Source: Chthoniobacterales bacterium (GTDB taxonomy: Bacteria > Verrucomicrobiota > Verrucomicrobiia > Chthoniobacterales > JAATET01). From it: DNA of 64,000 nucleotides. The stretch covers positions 62,001-126,000 of the forward strand of contig DATCRI010000011.1 in the NCBI GenBank assembly GCA_036569045.1, in the 5' to 3' direction. Both the position numbers and the translations under genes were made by a program. Of the stretch, positions 1-9,195 are shown in pieces. Every line of letters starts with the position of its first letter. Within the stretch, counting starts at the first letter, position 1. The notes beneath the pieces were generated by a model. The model was not told the origin of the DNA. It ran no database searches and saw nothing but the letters and a program-made list of their open reading frames with translations.

Positions 1-2
1 AC

Positions 3-1352
3 ATCACCGTCTCCGAAGAAAGCGCCCTCTCCGCCTGGTGGAACGGAAAATACGCCACGGGCAACTGGTTCGGCGTGCGTGACCTTCTCGAAGACCGCGG
101 CATCAACTTCAGCGCGAAATACACCGGCGACTACTACGGCGTCGTCGACAGCCAGCGCGGCTCCCGCGGCTTCTGGGACCAGGAACTTGCCTTCGCGGCC
201 ACGGTGAAATTCGACAAGCTCCTCGACGTCGAGGCCCTCGAGGGTCTCTCGGCCTTCGGCGGCGTGCGCTATCGCGACTCCCGCGCCGACTCGAACCCGA
301 ACAACTTCGTGCAGGCCAGCGGCAACTTCCAGCCGTCGCACTTCCAGTCCGGCACGCAGTGGCGCCTCATCACCTTCGGTCTGGAATACGCCACGCCCGA
401 GGCCTTCGGCGTGAAGCAGTTCCTCACTCTGCGCGGCGGCTGGATCCAGCCCCAGAAGGAATTCATCGACCAGCCGCTCTCGAAGCTGTTCGTGAATAAC
501 ACCTTCGAATCCTCGAAGGGCATCGGCGGCAATATTCCCTTCTCGTCGAGCTACTCCACCTGGGGCGGCACGCTGAAGCTGAAGCCTACCGAGTGGTTCT
601 ACATGAAGGGCGGCGCATTCCTCGCCTTCCCCAGCGCCACCTCGAGCTCGAACCACGGCCTCGCCATGGAAGGCTACGCGCAGGATCCCAGCCGGAACGG
701 CACCCTCTGGATGGCGGAAACCGGCGTCACGCCTTCGTTCGGTGAAGCCAAGCTCGACGGCAAATACGCCATCGGCGGCTACTACTTCGGCGTCGGCAAC
801 AACTCGTTCTTCGGCGAGCGCTACGCGGGCCAATACGGCTTTTACGGGCAGGCCGACCAGCAGTTCTTCCGCGAGCCGTCGCCCGAGGTCGAGGTCCTGG
901 CCAAGGGCCCGTCCGACAGCAAGTCCGTCGTGGACGACAAGTCCGGCAAGAGCTTCAAGGAGCCCGTCTCCATGGAAAAGCCAAAGCTCAGCAAGCAGGG
1001 CCTCTACATGTTCAACCTCGTGACCTTCGCGCCGAAGTATAACAACATCCTGCCGTTCTACTTCCACACCGGCTTCAGCTACGTCGGCCTCATCCCCGGC
1101 CGCGACGAAGACCAGACGCTCCTCGCGTTCGGCTACGGCTCCTACAGCTTCTCCAACATCGAGAACCTTCAGGAAAACGTCGGCAACGTGAACCAGCCGA
1201 ACTACACCGCCGTGCTCGAAGCGGGCTACCGCATCCAGCTCAACAAGTGGCTCTACACCCAGCCCTTCGTGCAATACATCATCAAGCCGAACGGCACGGG
1301 CAACGTCCAGAACGCCACCATCCTCGGCGTCCAGAGCAGCGTGATCTTCTAA
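3..1352 (+). CDS. oprB: OprB-family carbohydrate-selective porin (5'-truncated by window edge)
   Basis: Outer-membrane beta-barrel porin, probably for sugar uptake. The reading frame is open from the first bases of the window, so the N-terminus and signal peptide lie outside; an internal GTG at 75 is not the real start. The visible start, around WWNGKYATGNWFGVRDLLEDRGI (split here: WWNGKYATGNWFG then VRDLLEDRGI), matches the family's usual opening 'G.W.GLR..LEDRGI'. The remaining ~430 residues are rich in aromatic/Gly alternation typical of amphipathic strands, and the chain ends in Phe (SSVIF), the C-terminal signature used by the Bam machinery. About 449 codons are visible. A hairpin terminator follows. 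Family assignment is firm; substrate is unknown. Confidence 0.85.
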   Translation: MTVSEESALSAWWNGKYATGNWFGVRDLLEDRGINFSAKYTGDYYGVVDSQRGSRGFWDQELAFAATVKFDKLLDVEALEGLSAFGGVRYRDSRADSNPNNFVQASGNFQPSHFQSGTQWRLITFGLEYATPEAFGVKQFLTLRGGWIQPQKEFIDQPLSKLFVNNTFESSKGIGGNIPFSSSYSTWGGTLKLKPTEWFYMKGGAFLAFPSATSSSNHGLAMEGYAQDPSRNGTLWMAETGVTPSFGEAKLDGKYAIGGYYFGVGNNSFFGERYAGQYGFYGQADQQFFREPSPEVEVLAKGPSDSKSVVDDKSGKSFKEPVSMEKPKLSKQGLYMFNLVTFAPKYNNILPFYFHTGFSYVGLIPGRDEDQTLLAFGYGSYSFSNIENLQENVGNVNQPNYTAVLEAGYRIQLNKWLYTQPFVQYIIKPNGTGNVQNATILGVQSSVIF

Positions 1353-1380
1353 TCACCGCTCGCGAACTCTTCGAACAATC

Positions 1381-1419
1381 CGGGCCCCGTGGATTCCTTC
1401 CGCGGGGCCCGTCTTCTTT
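1381..1419 (+). terminator. Rho-independent terminator of the porin gene
   Basis: A perfect 9-bp stem, CGGGCCCCG (1381-1389) with CGGGGCCCG (1403-1411), is followed on the + strand by TCTTCTTT. It lies 28 bases after the porin stop and 25 bases before the stop of the converging kinase gene, so it may also slow transcripts from the other side, although the - strand lacks a T tract. Confidence 0.75.
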
Positions 1420-1435
1420 ACCGACGGCGGCCGCG

Positions 1436-4400
1436 CTACGCCGTCAACCCGCAGCGGCGGAGCACCGCACCGAGGTCGTCGAGCCGGACGGGTTTGGTCA
1501 CGAAATCGTCCATGCCCGCGCTCAGGCATTTCAGGCGGTCGCTCGGCATGGCATTGGCCGTGAGGGCGATCACCGTGATCCGCGGATTCACGCCAGGAAC
1601 CTCGCCGGAGCGAATGCGCTGCGTGGCCTGGTAACCATCGAGCTGCGGCATCTGGCAATCCATGAAGACCGCGTCGTAGCGGCGCTCGGCGATCAATTGC
1701 AACGCGGTTTCGCCGTCGCTGGTCACATCGACCCGATGCCCGAGCCGCTCGAGCAGCAGCTTTGCGACGCGCTGGTTGGAAATATTGTCCTCGACCAGCA
1801 GAAGCTCGAGACCGCTGGCGGACTCGACGAAGGCGGGCGCCGAAGAACTCGCCGGCGCGGAATCCGCCGCACCGACCAGCCGCAACAGCGTGCGCCGCAA
1901 TTCCGCGCCGCGCACCGGCTTCGTGAGGATCGCGTCGAAAAGATGCTCCCCGTCGATCAGGCCATGCGAGGCCGCCGACGAGAGCAGAACGAGCTGATCC
2001 GCGCCCCGTCCCCGCACCCGGCCGGACTCGCGCAGCTCCCGCGCCAGGGAGGCGCCGTCCCGCTCGGGCATGTGCCAGTCGAGCAGGGCCGCGGAGAAGG
2101 GTTCGAACTGCCGGTCGAGCACCTCGATGGCCTCGGCGGCACTCGCCACGCACTCGGAATTTGCGCCCATGGCGGCGAGCTGCGCGGCGACGACCTTGCG
2201 ATTGTTCGCGTTGTCGTCCACGACGAGAAACCGCCGTCCGACGAGCCCGTCGCTCGACAAGCTTCCCGGCTGGCTTTCGGCGAGAGGAAGTTCGAGCTCG
2301 AACCAGAACGTCGATCCCTCGCCCTCGCGACTGTCGAAGCCGATCGCCCCGCCCATCAATTCCACGAGCTGCCGGCAGATCGCGAGGCCCAGGCCGGTGC
2401 CACCGAAGCGGCGCGTCGTGGCGGCATCGGCCTGCGTGAAGGGCTCGAACAAGCGGTCCTGCGCTTCCACCGGAATGCCCGCCCCGGTGTCGCGCACTTC
2501 CGCGCGAATCGCCGCGCGGTTGCCCGCGGCGTGGACAAGCTTCACCTGCACGAGCACCTCGCCGCGTTGCGTGAACTTCACCGCGTTGCCCGTGAGATTC
2601 ATCACGACCTGGCGGATGCGCCCCCCATCGCCCACCAGACGGGCCGGGAGATTCGGGTCGCAATCGAGCACCAGCTCCACGTCCTTTTCGTGGGCGCGAG
2701 GCGCGAGCAGCAGCGCGCAATCCTCGACCACGCGACGCAGATCGAACGGCTGGGCGTCGAGATGCATGCGCCCGGCCTCGATCTTCGAAAAATCGAGAAT
2801 GTCGTTGATGATCGTGAGCAGGGACTCGGCGCTATGGAGAACCGTCTCACTCATCTCGCGCTGTTCGGGCGGCAACGGCGCGAGCAGCAGAAGCTCGGAC
2901 ATGCCGATGATGCCGTTCATCGGCGTGCGCAGCTCGTGGCTCATGTTCGCAAGGAACTCGCTCTTGAGACGCGAGGCCTCGACGGCGGCGTCGCGCGCCT
3001 CCGCCAGGCTCGCCTCGAGGCGCTTGCGATCCGTGAGGTCGTGACCAATGAATGCCGCCCCGGAAAACTCCTCGTCCTCGTCGTGCAGCGAGGTCACGCT
3101 CAACCAGGCCGGAAACTCGCCGCCGCCCCGCCGCATGAGTCGCCATTCGCGCTCGATCACCTCGCCCCGGCGCGCCCGCTCGAAAAAGCCCTCGATCGTT
3201 CCGTCGCCACCGAATGCGCGAATCAGTTCGTCACGGTTGTGCCACGCCAGAGTCGCCGGGCGGCCGATCGTCTCCGCCGCGCGCCAGCCGAGCGTGCGCT
3301 CCGCCGCGACGTTCCAGCTCCGCACGAGCCCCGCCGCATCCACGGAAAAAATGAAATGCGTGGCGCCTTCGAGAATGGCGCGCAGTTCCTCAGTCGCCTC
3401 GGCCACCCGATGCGCGAGCTCCTCGGCATGCTGCCGCTGGTCGTGAATGTCGACGGAACTGCCGATCCAGCGAATGATGGCGCCCTCGGCGTTCCGCTCG
3501 GGCCGCGCGCGCACCTCGTGCCAGCGATAGGTTTGATCGGATGCCCGCAGGTAGCGATTTTCGCGCATGTAGGGCTCGCCAGTCTCCCGGGCCCGGCGGA
3601 AATCCGCCTCCGCCGGTCCGCGATCATCCGGATGCAGGGCCTCCGTCATGCGACCGTCCTTGAGATCCGCGCGAGTCATCCCGCAATAGTCGACCAAGGC
3701 CTCGTTGAAATACTCGAGATTTCCTTCGGGATCGGTCGTCCAGACCATGTAAGGCATCGTGTCCGCAAGGAACCGCATGCGCTCCTCCGCCGCCCGCAGG
3801 CCGGCATTCGCCTCCTCCAGCGCAGAGGTGCGCTGGAGGACCCGCACCTCGAGGCGGGCGTTCAGGGCCTCGAGTTCCTCGAGAGCGTGCCGTCGCTGCC
3901 GGGCCGCCACCCGGGCCGCCAGCAACGCAGCGATAATGAGAAGCACCGCGACACCCGCCGCAACGATCAACATCCCCAAACTCTCCCGGGAGAGTTGCTC
4001 CGTCCGCGTCCCGCGTTCGCCAAGGAGGCGCTGCTCCTCGGCCAGCATCTCGTTGAGCTTCGCTTCGACGGCATCGCCGGCCTGCAGACTGGCAAGGACC
4101 TCTCGTTTGCGGACATCAAGCCCAACCTGTCCGAGGGTGCCCATCGAGAGGAGCCTGTCATTCTGGACGAGTTTCTGCCGCAGGAGGTCGTTCAGCGCCT
4201 CCGCCCGCGCGGCCTGCGAGACATTGTCCTTCACGAGGTTGTTGAGCTCGCCGTATTGACTCCAGAGCTGGGCCTGGGCGGCTTTCAACTGCCCCACGGT
4301 CGCGGGATCTCCCGTGTTGTAATGCGAACGCTCCAGCCGGTCGGCGACCTCCACCTGCTGGCCGATTCGGCGCAGGACGTCCCGCACCTCCAACGTGTGC

Positions 4401-5119
4401 CGCACCTCGCGCTGACCCTCGAGCAGACCGAAATTGCTCAACACCGCCGTGGCCGCGACCGAGGCAAGGATCAGAATGCCGGTGAAAAACAGGGCCGGGC
4501 CGAAGTCGAACCGGCGATTGCGCTCACGGAGGGCAACCAAAAATCCGGTCGCCAGAAGAAACAGCGCCGTCGCGCTGGGCAGCGACATCCCCGAGATGTT
4601 CCCCCAGCGCGCCACCGGGCGCAGCCCGGTCGCGTAGCCGAGCAGCGCCAGCACGATCACCGCCATCGCTGCGCTCCCCAGCGCCGCGCCTACGCCCACC
4701 CAGAAGCGCGCCCTCGAGGCAAACGCTCCCATGGCCAGCCCCAGCAGGATGATAGCCGTGCCCGCGTTCGGCGAAATGCGCGCCGATCCTCCCGGCAACG
4801 GCGCAAAGAACAGGGTGTCCACCCGGTAGGTCTTGCCCGTGAAATACTGCGAGACCACGATCCCCGCGAACAACGTCACCACGAGACCAAGGGCACTAGC
4901 CGCCGGCCGCACCCGGAGCGCCATCAGGATCAGACCGAGCGCGAGCAGCACCACACACACCGCGGTATTCGGCACCATCGCCGCAGAGGCAATCCCCCAG
5001 TTTGCCCAGAGCGGAACCTTCAGGATGGCTCCCAGACTGCCCGCCACCGCGATGCCCATCGCGAGAATTGCAAAAACGAAAGGCAGCCAACGACGAGGAG
5101 CGGAAGCGGACGCGTGCAT
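1436..5119 (-). CDS. Hybrid sensor histidine kinase: multi-TM + CHASE3 + 2 PAS + HisKA/HATPase + 2 REC
   Basis: Membrane sensor kinase of about 1,227 residues. Order of domains: about seven hydrophobic segments in the first ~235 residues; a CHASE3-like extracytoplasmic helical region (~235-380); another membrane helix (SLGMLIVAAGVAVLLIIAAL); a coiled coil; PAS (~445-565); PAS (~580-700); HisKA with FLANMSHELRTPMNG, phospho-acceptor His ~728; HATPase with N box NLTGNAVKF and G boxes DTGAGIP and GGTGLGLAI; REC1 with LLDWHMPERDG (Asp ~1014); REC2 with FMDCQMPQLDG. All catalytic residues are present. Upstream ATG at 5170 and GTG at 5173 are possible, but ATG 5119 puts the first membrane helix right at the N-terminus. 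No Hpt domain or partner regulator is adjacent. It is divergent from pstS and shares its promoter region; a link with phosphate is only inference. Confidence 0.9.
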   Translation of the reverse strand: MHASASAPRRWLPFVFAILAMGIAVAGSLGAILKVPLWANWGIASAAMVPNTAVCVVLLALGLILMALRVRPAASALGLVVTLFAGIVVSQYFTGKTYRVDTLFFAPLPGGSARISPNAGTAIILLGLAMGAFASRARFWVGVGAALGSAAMAVIVLALLGYATGLRPVARWGNISGMSLPSATALFLLATGFLVALRERNRRFDFGPALFFTGILILASVAATAVLSNFGLLEGQREVRHTLEVRDVLRRIGQQVEVADRLERSHYNTGDPATVGQLKAAQAQLWSQYGELNNLVKDNVSQAARAEALNDLLRQKLVQNDRLLSMGTLGQVGLDVRKREVLASLQAGDAVEAKLNEMLAEEQRLLGERGTRTEQLSRESLGMLIVAAGVAVLLIIAALLAARVAARQRRHALEELEALNARLEVRVLQRTSALEEANAGLRAAEERMRFLADTMPYMVWTTDPEGNLEYFNEALVDYCGMTRADLKDGRMTEALHPDDRGPAEADFRRARETGEPYMRENRYLRASDQTYRWHEVRARPERNAEGAIIRWIGSSVDIHDQRQHAEELAHRVAEATEELRAILEGATHFIFSVDAAGLVRSWNVAAERTLGWRAAETIGRPATLAWHNRDELIRAFGGDGTIEGFFERARRGEVIEREWRLMRRGGGEFPAWLSVTSLHDEDEEFSGAAFIGHDLTDRKRLEASLAEARDAAVEASRLKSEFLANMSHELRTPMNGIIGMSELLLLAPLPPEQREMSETVLHSAESLLTIINDILDFSKIEAGRMHLDAQPFDLRRVVEDCALLLAPRAHEKDVELVLDCDPNLPARLVGDGGRIRQVVMNLTGNAVKFTQRGEVLVQVKLVHAAGNRAAIRAEVRDTGAGIPVEAQDRLFEPFTQADAATTRRFGGTGLGLAICRQLVELMGGAIGFDSREGEGSTFWFELELPLAESQPGSLSSDGLVGRRFLVVDDNANNRKVVAAQLAAMGANSECVASAAEAIEVLDRQFEPFSAALLDWHMPERDGASLARELRESGRVRGRGADQLVLLSSAASHGLIDGEHLFDAILTKPVRGAELRRTLLRLVGAADSAPASSSAPAFVESASGLELLLVEDNISNQRVAKLLLERLGHRVDVTSDGETALQLIAERRYDAVFMDCQMPQLDGYQATQRIRSGEVPGVNPRITVIALTANAMPSDRLKCLSAGMDDFVTKPVRLDDLGAVLRRCGLTA

Positions 5120-5305
5120 TGTGAGTGGTGGATTGCCGAAAACCGCCCGGACGCTACCGATCGTCCGCATCACTCACAAGCTCTTCGGAAGTTCACCATC
5201 CGATTCCGTCGCCAGGGTCGACCTTTCCCCCGCTTCCGCCCTTCATCCCCCGGACCGGCGATTTTTGGGCTCGTGAGTCAACCCTCGAAATGCCACAACC
5301 CATCC

Positions 5306-5323
5306 ATGTGACGAAATCGTGAC
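5306..5323 (+). promoter_or_regulatory. Candidate Pho box (PhoB-type direct repeat) upstream of pstS
   Basis: ATGTGAC-GAAA-TCGTGAC (5306-5323) contains GTGAC twice with an 11-bp period. On the opposite strand it reads TGTCAC...CGTCAC, close to the enterobacterial PhoB half-site CTGTCAT repeated every 11 bp with an A/T spacer. It lies 64 bases before the pstS ATG. The architecture and position are seen; PhoB binding is inferred, and no phoB/phoR gene is in the window. Confidence 0.6.
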
Positions 5324-5386
5324 ATGTTGCCTTTTTACGGTTCCAGCCATCGCCGACATGCTTCGTCCTCAATCCAAACCCTACTC

Positions 5387-6394
5387 ATGAAAACTTCGAC
5401 TCTCTCCCGATTCGCTGCCGCGCTCGTTCTTGGAGCGACCGCCTCCGCGCATGCCGTCCAGCTCAGTGGCGCAGGCGCCAGCTTCCCCGCCCCGCTCTAC
5501 CAGCGCTGGGCCGTCGACTACAACAAGGCCCACCCCGACGTGCAGGTGAACTACCAATCCGTCGGCTCCGGCGCGGGCATCAAGCAATTCATTGCCGGCA
5601 CCGTCGATTTCGCCGCCAGTGACGCCGCCATGAAGGACGACGAGATCGCCAAAGTCGCCAAGGGCGCCGTGATGATCCCCGCCACCGCCGGCTCGATCGT
5701 CATCGCCTACAACCTCCCCGGTATCACCGACCTCAAACTCTCCCGCGACGCCTACACCGGCATTTTCCTCGGCAAGATCACGAGCTGGGACGACGAAGTC
5801 ATCAAGAAGGACAACCCCGGCATCGCCCTGCCCTCCCTTCCGATCAACGTCGCCTACCGCTCCGACGGCAGCGGCACCACCTTCGTCTTCACGAAGCACC
5901 TCGCCGCCATCAGCCCGGCGTTCAAGGATGAGGTCGGCAGCGACAAGTCCGTCGAATGGCCTGTCGGCGTCGGCGGCAAGGGCAACGAAGGCGTCACCGC
6001 CCTCATCAAGCAGACTCCCGGCACCGTCGGCTACGTGGAGTTCGGCTACGCCGTAGGCAACAGCCTCCCCATGGCCAGCCTGCAGAACAAGGCCGGCACG
6101 TTCGTGAAGCCCACCGCCGAAAGCGGCGCCGCCACCCTCGCCAGCGTCGAACTTCCCGCCAATCTCCGCATCTGGCCCGAAGACCCGACCGGCACCGACG
6201 CCTACCCGATCGCGACCTTCACCTGGCTCCTCCTCTACGGATCCTATGGCGACGCCGCCAAGCTCGCCGCCCTCAAGGATTTCGTGAAGTGGGGCCTCAC
6301 CGACGGCCAGAAGCTCGCTCCCGGCCTCGGCTACATCCCGCTCCCGGCCCCGGTCGTCGAGAAGGCCACCGCCGCCCTCGACTCCGTCAAGTAA
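5387..6394 (+). CDS. pstS: Phosphate ABC transporter, periplasmic phosphate-binding protein
   Basis: 335 residues. It captures inorganic phosphate in the periplasm for PstCAB. Signal peptide MKTSTLSRFAAALVLGATASAHA, then the family opening LSGAGASFPAPLYQRW. Phosphate-contacting loops are recognisable: SVGSGAGIKQF, DFAASDA and YRSDGSGTTFVF. The ATG at 5387 is preferred over the more upstream in-frame ATG at 5324 because it begins directly with a signal peptide; the upstream extension overlaps the promoter region just after the Pho box. First gene of a pst operon. A strong hairpin terminator directly follows, which should give more pstS than pstCAB transcript. Confidence 0.95.
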   Translation: MKTSTLSRFAAALVLGATASAHAVQLSGAGASFPAPLYQRWAVDYNKAHPDVQVNYQSVGSGAGIKQFIAGTVDFAASDAAMKDDEIAKVAKGAVMIPATAGSIVIAYNLPGITDLKLSRDAYTGIFLGKITSWDDEVIKKDNPGIALPSLPINVAYRSDGSGTTFVFTKHLAAISPAFKDEVGSDKSVEWPVGVGGKGNEGVTALIKQTPGTVGYVEFGYAVGNSLPMASLQNKAGTFVKPTAESGAATLASVELPANLRIWPEDPTGTDAYPIATFTWLLLYGSYGDAAKLAALKDFVKWGLTDGQKLAPGLGYIPLPAPVVEKATAALDSVK

Positions 6395-6403
6395 CCTTCC
6401 ACC

Positions 6404-6444
6404 GGCGACGCGGGCCTTCATAAAACCCGCGTCGCCTCTTTTTT
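6404..6444 (+). terminator. Intra-operon terminator between pstS and pstC
   Basis: A perfect 11-bp inverted repeat GGCGACGCGGG (6404-6414) / CCCGCGTCGCC (6426-6436) with an 11-base loop, followed by TCTTTTTT (6437-6444). The pstC ATG begins 2 bases later. It looks like a partial terminator that lets part of the transcription continue into pstCAB-phoU. Confidence 0.85.
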
Positions 6445-6446
6445 CC

Positions 6447-7439
6447 ATGGATCCCGCACCCGACATCTCTGCCACTGCGCCCCTGGAAACCGGGACGTCC
6501 CGCTCCCTGGCGTCCTTCAAGCGCGCCCCGGATCTCTTCCGCGTCCTCTGCATCATCACCTCCGTCGCGACCGTCGCGACCCTCGCCTGGATGATTTTCG
6601 AGATCACCCGGCAATCCATGCCCGCCATCGAGAAATTCGGCTTCGGCTTTCTCAGCGGCGCCAAATGGCAGCCCAATCGCGAAATCTTCGGCGTCCTCCC
6701 CTTCCTGATCGGGACCACCGTCAGTTCCGTCATCGCGATCCTTCTCGCCCTCCCCCTCGGCCTCGCCGTGGCCATTTTTCTCAGCGAAGACTTTCTCCCC
6801 CCGCCCGCGCGGCAGTTCATCCGCTTCACCGTCGAGATGCTCGCCGCCATCCCGTCCGTCGTTTACGGCCTCTGGGGCATCTTCGTCGTCATCCCGCTCG
6901 TCCAGACCTTCGGGCAATGGGCGGTCGTCGCGTTCAAGGGCGTGCCGGTCCTCGGCACGATCTTCGCCCCGCCCGCATACGGCAACAGCATGCTCACCGC
7001 CAGCCTCGTGCTCGCCCTCATGATCCTGCCGACCATCACCGCCATTTCCCGCAGCGCGCTCGTCGCCGTGCCCGCCACCCTTCGCGAAGGCAGCTACGCC
7101 CTCGGCGCCACCCGCTGGGAAACGATCCTCGGCGTCCTCCTGCCCACCGCGGCGCCCGGCATCGTTGCCGCCACCATTCTCGCTCTCGGCCGCGCCATGG
7201 GTGAGACGATGGCCGTCGCCATGCTCATCGGCAACAGCTCGCGCCTCACCGCCTCCCTGCTCGCCCCCGGTGGCACCCTCGCCGGCCTCCTCGCCAACCA
7301 GTTCGGCGAAGCCTCCGGCCTCCAGATCTCTTCCCTCATGTTCGCCGCTCTCATCCTCATGCTGCTCACGCTTCTCGTGAATATCCTCGGCGAGCTCGTC
7401 CTTCGTCACACCCAGCGGCAGACCGCCGGCATCCGTTGA
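6447..7439 (+). CDS. pstC: Phosphate ABC transporter permease PstC
   Basis: 330 residues, inner-membrane subunit that with PstA forms the phosphate channel. Six hydrophobic helices; the typical segment IPSVVYGLWGIFVVIPL and the EAA loop EGSYALGATRWETILGVLLP that docks on PstB are visible. A long cytoplasmic N-terminus (~35 residues) precedes the first helix. The ATG lies just after the T tract of the intergenic terminator. The pstA ATG follows 7 bases after the stop. Confidence 0.95.
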   Translation: MDPAPDISATAPLETGTSRSLASFKRAPDLFRVLCIITSVATVATLAWMIFEITRQSMPAIEKFGFGFLSGAKWQPNREIFGVLPFLIGTTVSSVIAILLALPLGLAVAIFLSEDFLPPPARQFIRFTVEMLAAIPSVVYGLWGIFVVIPLVQTFGQWAVVAFKGVPVLGTIFAPPAYGNSMLTASLVLALMILPTITAISRSALVAVPATLREGSYALGATRWETILGVLLPTAAPGIVAATILALGRAMGETMAVAMLIGNSSRLTASLLAPGGTLAGLLANQFGEASGLQISSLMFAALILMLLTLLVNILGELVLRHTQRQTAGIR

Positions 7440-7446
7440 ACCCGCC

Positions 7447-8328
7447 ATGAGCCTAATGCCCACCGCCGCCCCCGAGGACTTCTTTGCCCGCGCCCACGCC
7501 GGCTCCTCCCGCCGCGCCATCGGCAACCGCCTGCTGAACGTCGCCTGCGTCGGCCTCGCGCTCGTCACGTTTGTCCCGCTGGCGTCCATCATTTTCCTTC
7601 TCGTCAAGAAAGGCCTGCCGCTTCTCAGTTTCGACGTCTTCCGGCTGCTCCCGCCCGCCGCGGGAATGACCGGTGGCGGCTTCGGCAATGCCGTCGTCGG
7701 CACGCTCCTCATGGTCGGTATCGCCCTCCTGCTCGCCGCTCCGCTCGGCGTGCTCTCCGCGATCTTCGCCACGGAATACGCTCCCACCTCCCGCCTCGCC
7801 CACGCCGTGCGCTTCGTCGCGAAGCTGCTTACCGGCATTCCGTCCATCATCTGCGGTGTCTTCGCCTACGCCGTCATCGTGCTGACGACCGGCGGCTTCT
7901 CCGCCTGGGCCGGCGGCTTCGCCCTCGCGATTCTCATCCTGCCGACGATCATCCTTACCTCCGAACAAGCCCTTCTCGGCGTGCCGAAGGCCTACCGCGA
8001 GGCCTCCTACGGCCTCGGCGCCACGAATTTCCAGACGATCTGGCGCATCGTCCTGCCCGATGCCGTGCCCGCCATCATGACCGGCATCATGCTCGCCGTC
8101 GCCCGTGCCGCCGGTGAGACCGCCCCGCTGATCTTCACCGCCCTTTTCAGCCAGTATTGGATCCATTCCGCCATGGAGCCCACCGCGTCCCTCTCGGTGC
8201 TCATCTACAATTTTTCGACCCTCCCCTACCCGCATCAGGTGAACATGGCGTGGACGGCCTCGCTCGTTCTCGTCATTTTTGTCACCATCGCGAACGTGAC
8301 CGCCCAGGTGGCGTTTCGCAAAAAATAA
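7447..8328 (+). CDS. pstA: Phosphate ABC transporter permease PstA
   Basis: 293 residues, second channel subunit of the Pst complex. Six predicted membrane helices, conserved [17 protein letters not shown] segment and EAA loop [24 protein letters not shown] at 7447 gives a normal ~30-residue cytoplasmic N-terminus; a second Met lies three codons in. pstB starts 5 bases after the stop. Confidence 0.95.
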   Translation: MSLMPTAAPEDFFARAHAGSSRRAIGNRLLNVACVGLALVTFVPLASIIFLLVKKGLPLLSFDVFRLLPPAAGMTGGGFGNAVVGTLLMVGIALLLAAPLGVLSAIFATEYAPTSRLAHAVRFVAKLLTGIPSIICGVFAYAVIVLTTGGFSAWAGGFALAILILPTIILTSEQALLGVPKAYREASYGLGATNFQTIWRIVLPDAVPAIMTGIMLAVARAAGETAPLIFTALFSQYWIHSAMEPTASLSVLIYNFSTLPYPHQVNMAWTASLVLVIFVTIANVTAQVAFRKK

Positions 8329-8333
8329 CCGCC

Positions 8334-9155
8334 ATGCCCGCAATGGAGCCCAGCACCGCAACCGTCGCCCACTCGCCCGCCTCCGCACCCGCCGAGCCTC
8401 GCGCAGATTTTCTCCGAGCGAAAAGTTTCAACTTCTTCTACGGCAAGAAGCAGGCGCTGTTCGACGTGAACATCGCCATCCCCGAGCGTGAGGTCACTGC
8501 CTTCATCGGGCCCTCGGGCTGCGGCAAATCCACCTTGCTGCGCAATTTCAACCGCATGAACGATCTCATCGACGGCGTGCGGCACGAGGGCGACATCACC
8601 ATCAACGGTCGCAGCATCTACGATCCCAAGATCGAGATCATCGCCCTGCGCCGCAGCATCGGCATGGTGTTCCAGAAATCGAACCCCTTTCCGAAGTCGA
8701 TCTACGAAAACATCGTCTATAGCCTGCGCATCGCCGGCGAAAACAACCGCAAGGTTCTCGACGAAACCGTGGAACGCAGCCTCCGTGGCGCCGCCCTCTG
8801 GGAGGAAGCGAAGGATCGTCTCCATGATAGCGCCCTCGGTCTCTCCGGCGGCCAGATGCAGCGTCTCTGCATCGCCCGTGCCATCGCGAACCAGCCCGAG
8901 ATCCTGCTGATGGACGAGCCCTGCTCCGCGCTGGACCCGATCGCTACCGTGAAGGTCGAGGAGCTCATCCACTCGCTCAAGCAGCAGTTCACCATCGTGA
9001 TCGTGACCCACAACATGCAGCAGGCCACCCGGTGCTCGGACAACACCGCGTTCTTCTACCTCGGCAAGCTCATCGAGTTCGATCGCACCCAGAAGATCTT
9101 TTCGAATCCCTCGCAAAAACAAACCGAGGACTACATCACCGGCCGTTTCGGTTGA
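8334..9155 (+). CDS. pstB: Phosphate ABC transporter ATPase PstB
   Basis: 273 residues; hydrolyses ATP to drive phosphate import. Walker [11 protein letters not shown] loop [11 protein letters not shown] (PstB-type), signature LSGGQMQRL, Walker [13 protein letters not shown] and switch VTHNMQQA are all intact. The ATG at 8334 was chosen because it follows the pstA stop by 5 bases; a longer frame reaching back to 8157 is an overlap with pstA. The N-terminus is ~25 residues longer than in E. coli and Ala/Pro rich. Confidence 0.96.
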   Translation: MPAMEPSTATVAHSPASAPAEPRADFLRAKSFNFFYGKKQALFDVNIAIPEREVTAFIGPSGCGKSTLLRNFNRMNDLIDGVRHEGDITINGRSIYDPKIEIIALRRSIGMVFQKSNPFPKSIYENIVYSLRIAGENNRKVLDETVERSLRGAALWEEAKDRLHDSALGLSGGQMQRLCIARAIANQPEILLMDEPCSALDPIATVKVEELIHSLKQQFTIVIVTHNMQQATRCSDNTAFFYLGKLIEFDRTQKIFSNPSQKQTEDYITGRFG

Positions 9156-9195
9156 TCGAACAAATTCCGCTCCACCCTTCACCCTTTCACGTCTC

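Noticed and set aside
1247-5311. A 1,354-codon open frame on the + strand opposite the histidine kinase
   Set aside because: It is antisense to a complete kinase with intact motifs; its translation is Arg/Ala/His-rich with no domains. Long antisense frames are expected in GC-rich DNA.
5381-8388. Long - strand frames across pstS, pstC and pstA
   Set aside because: They mirror the pst genes and translate into Gly/Glu/Asp-rich, low-complexity text.
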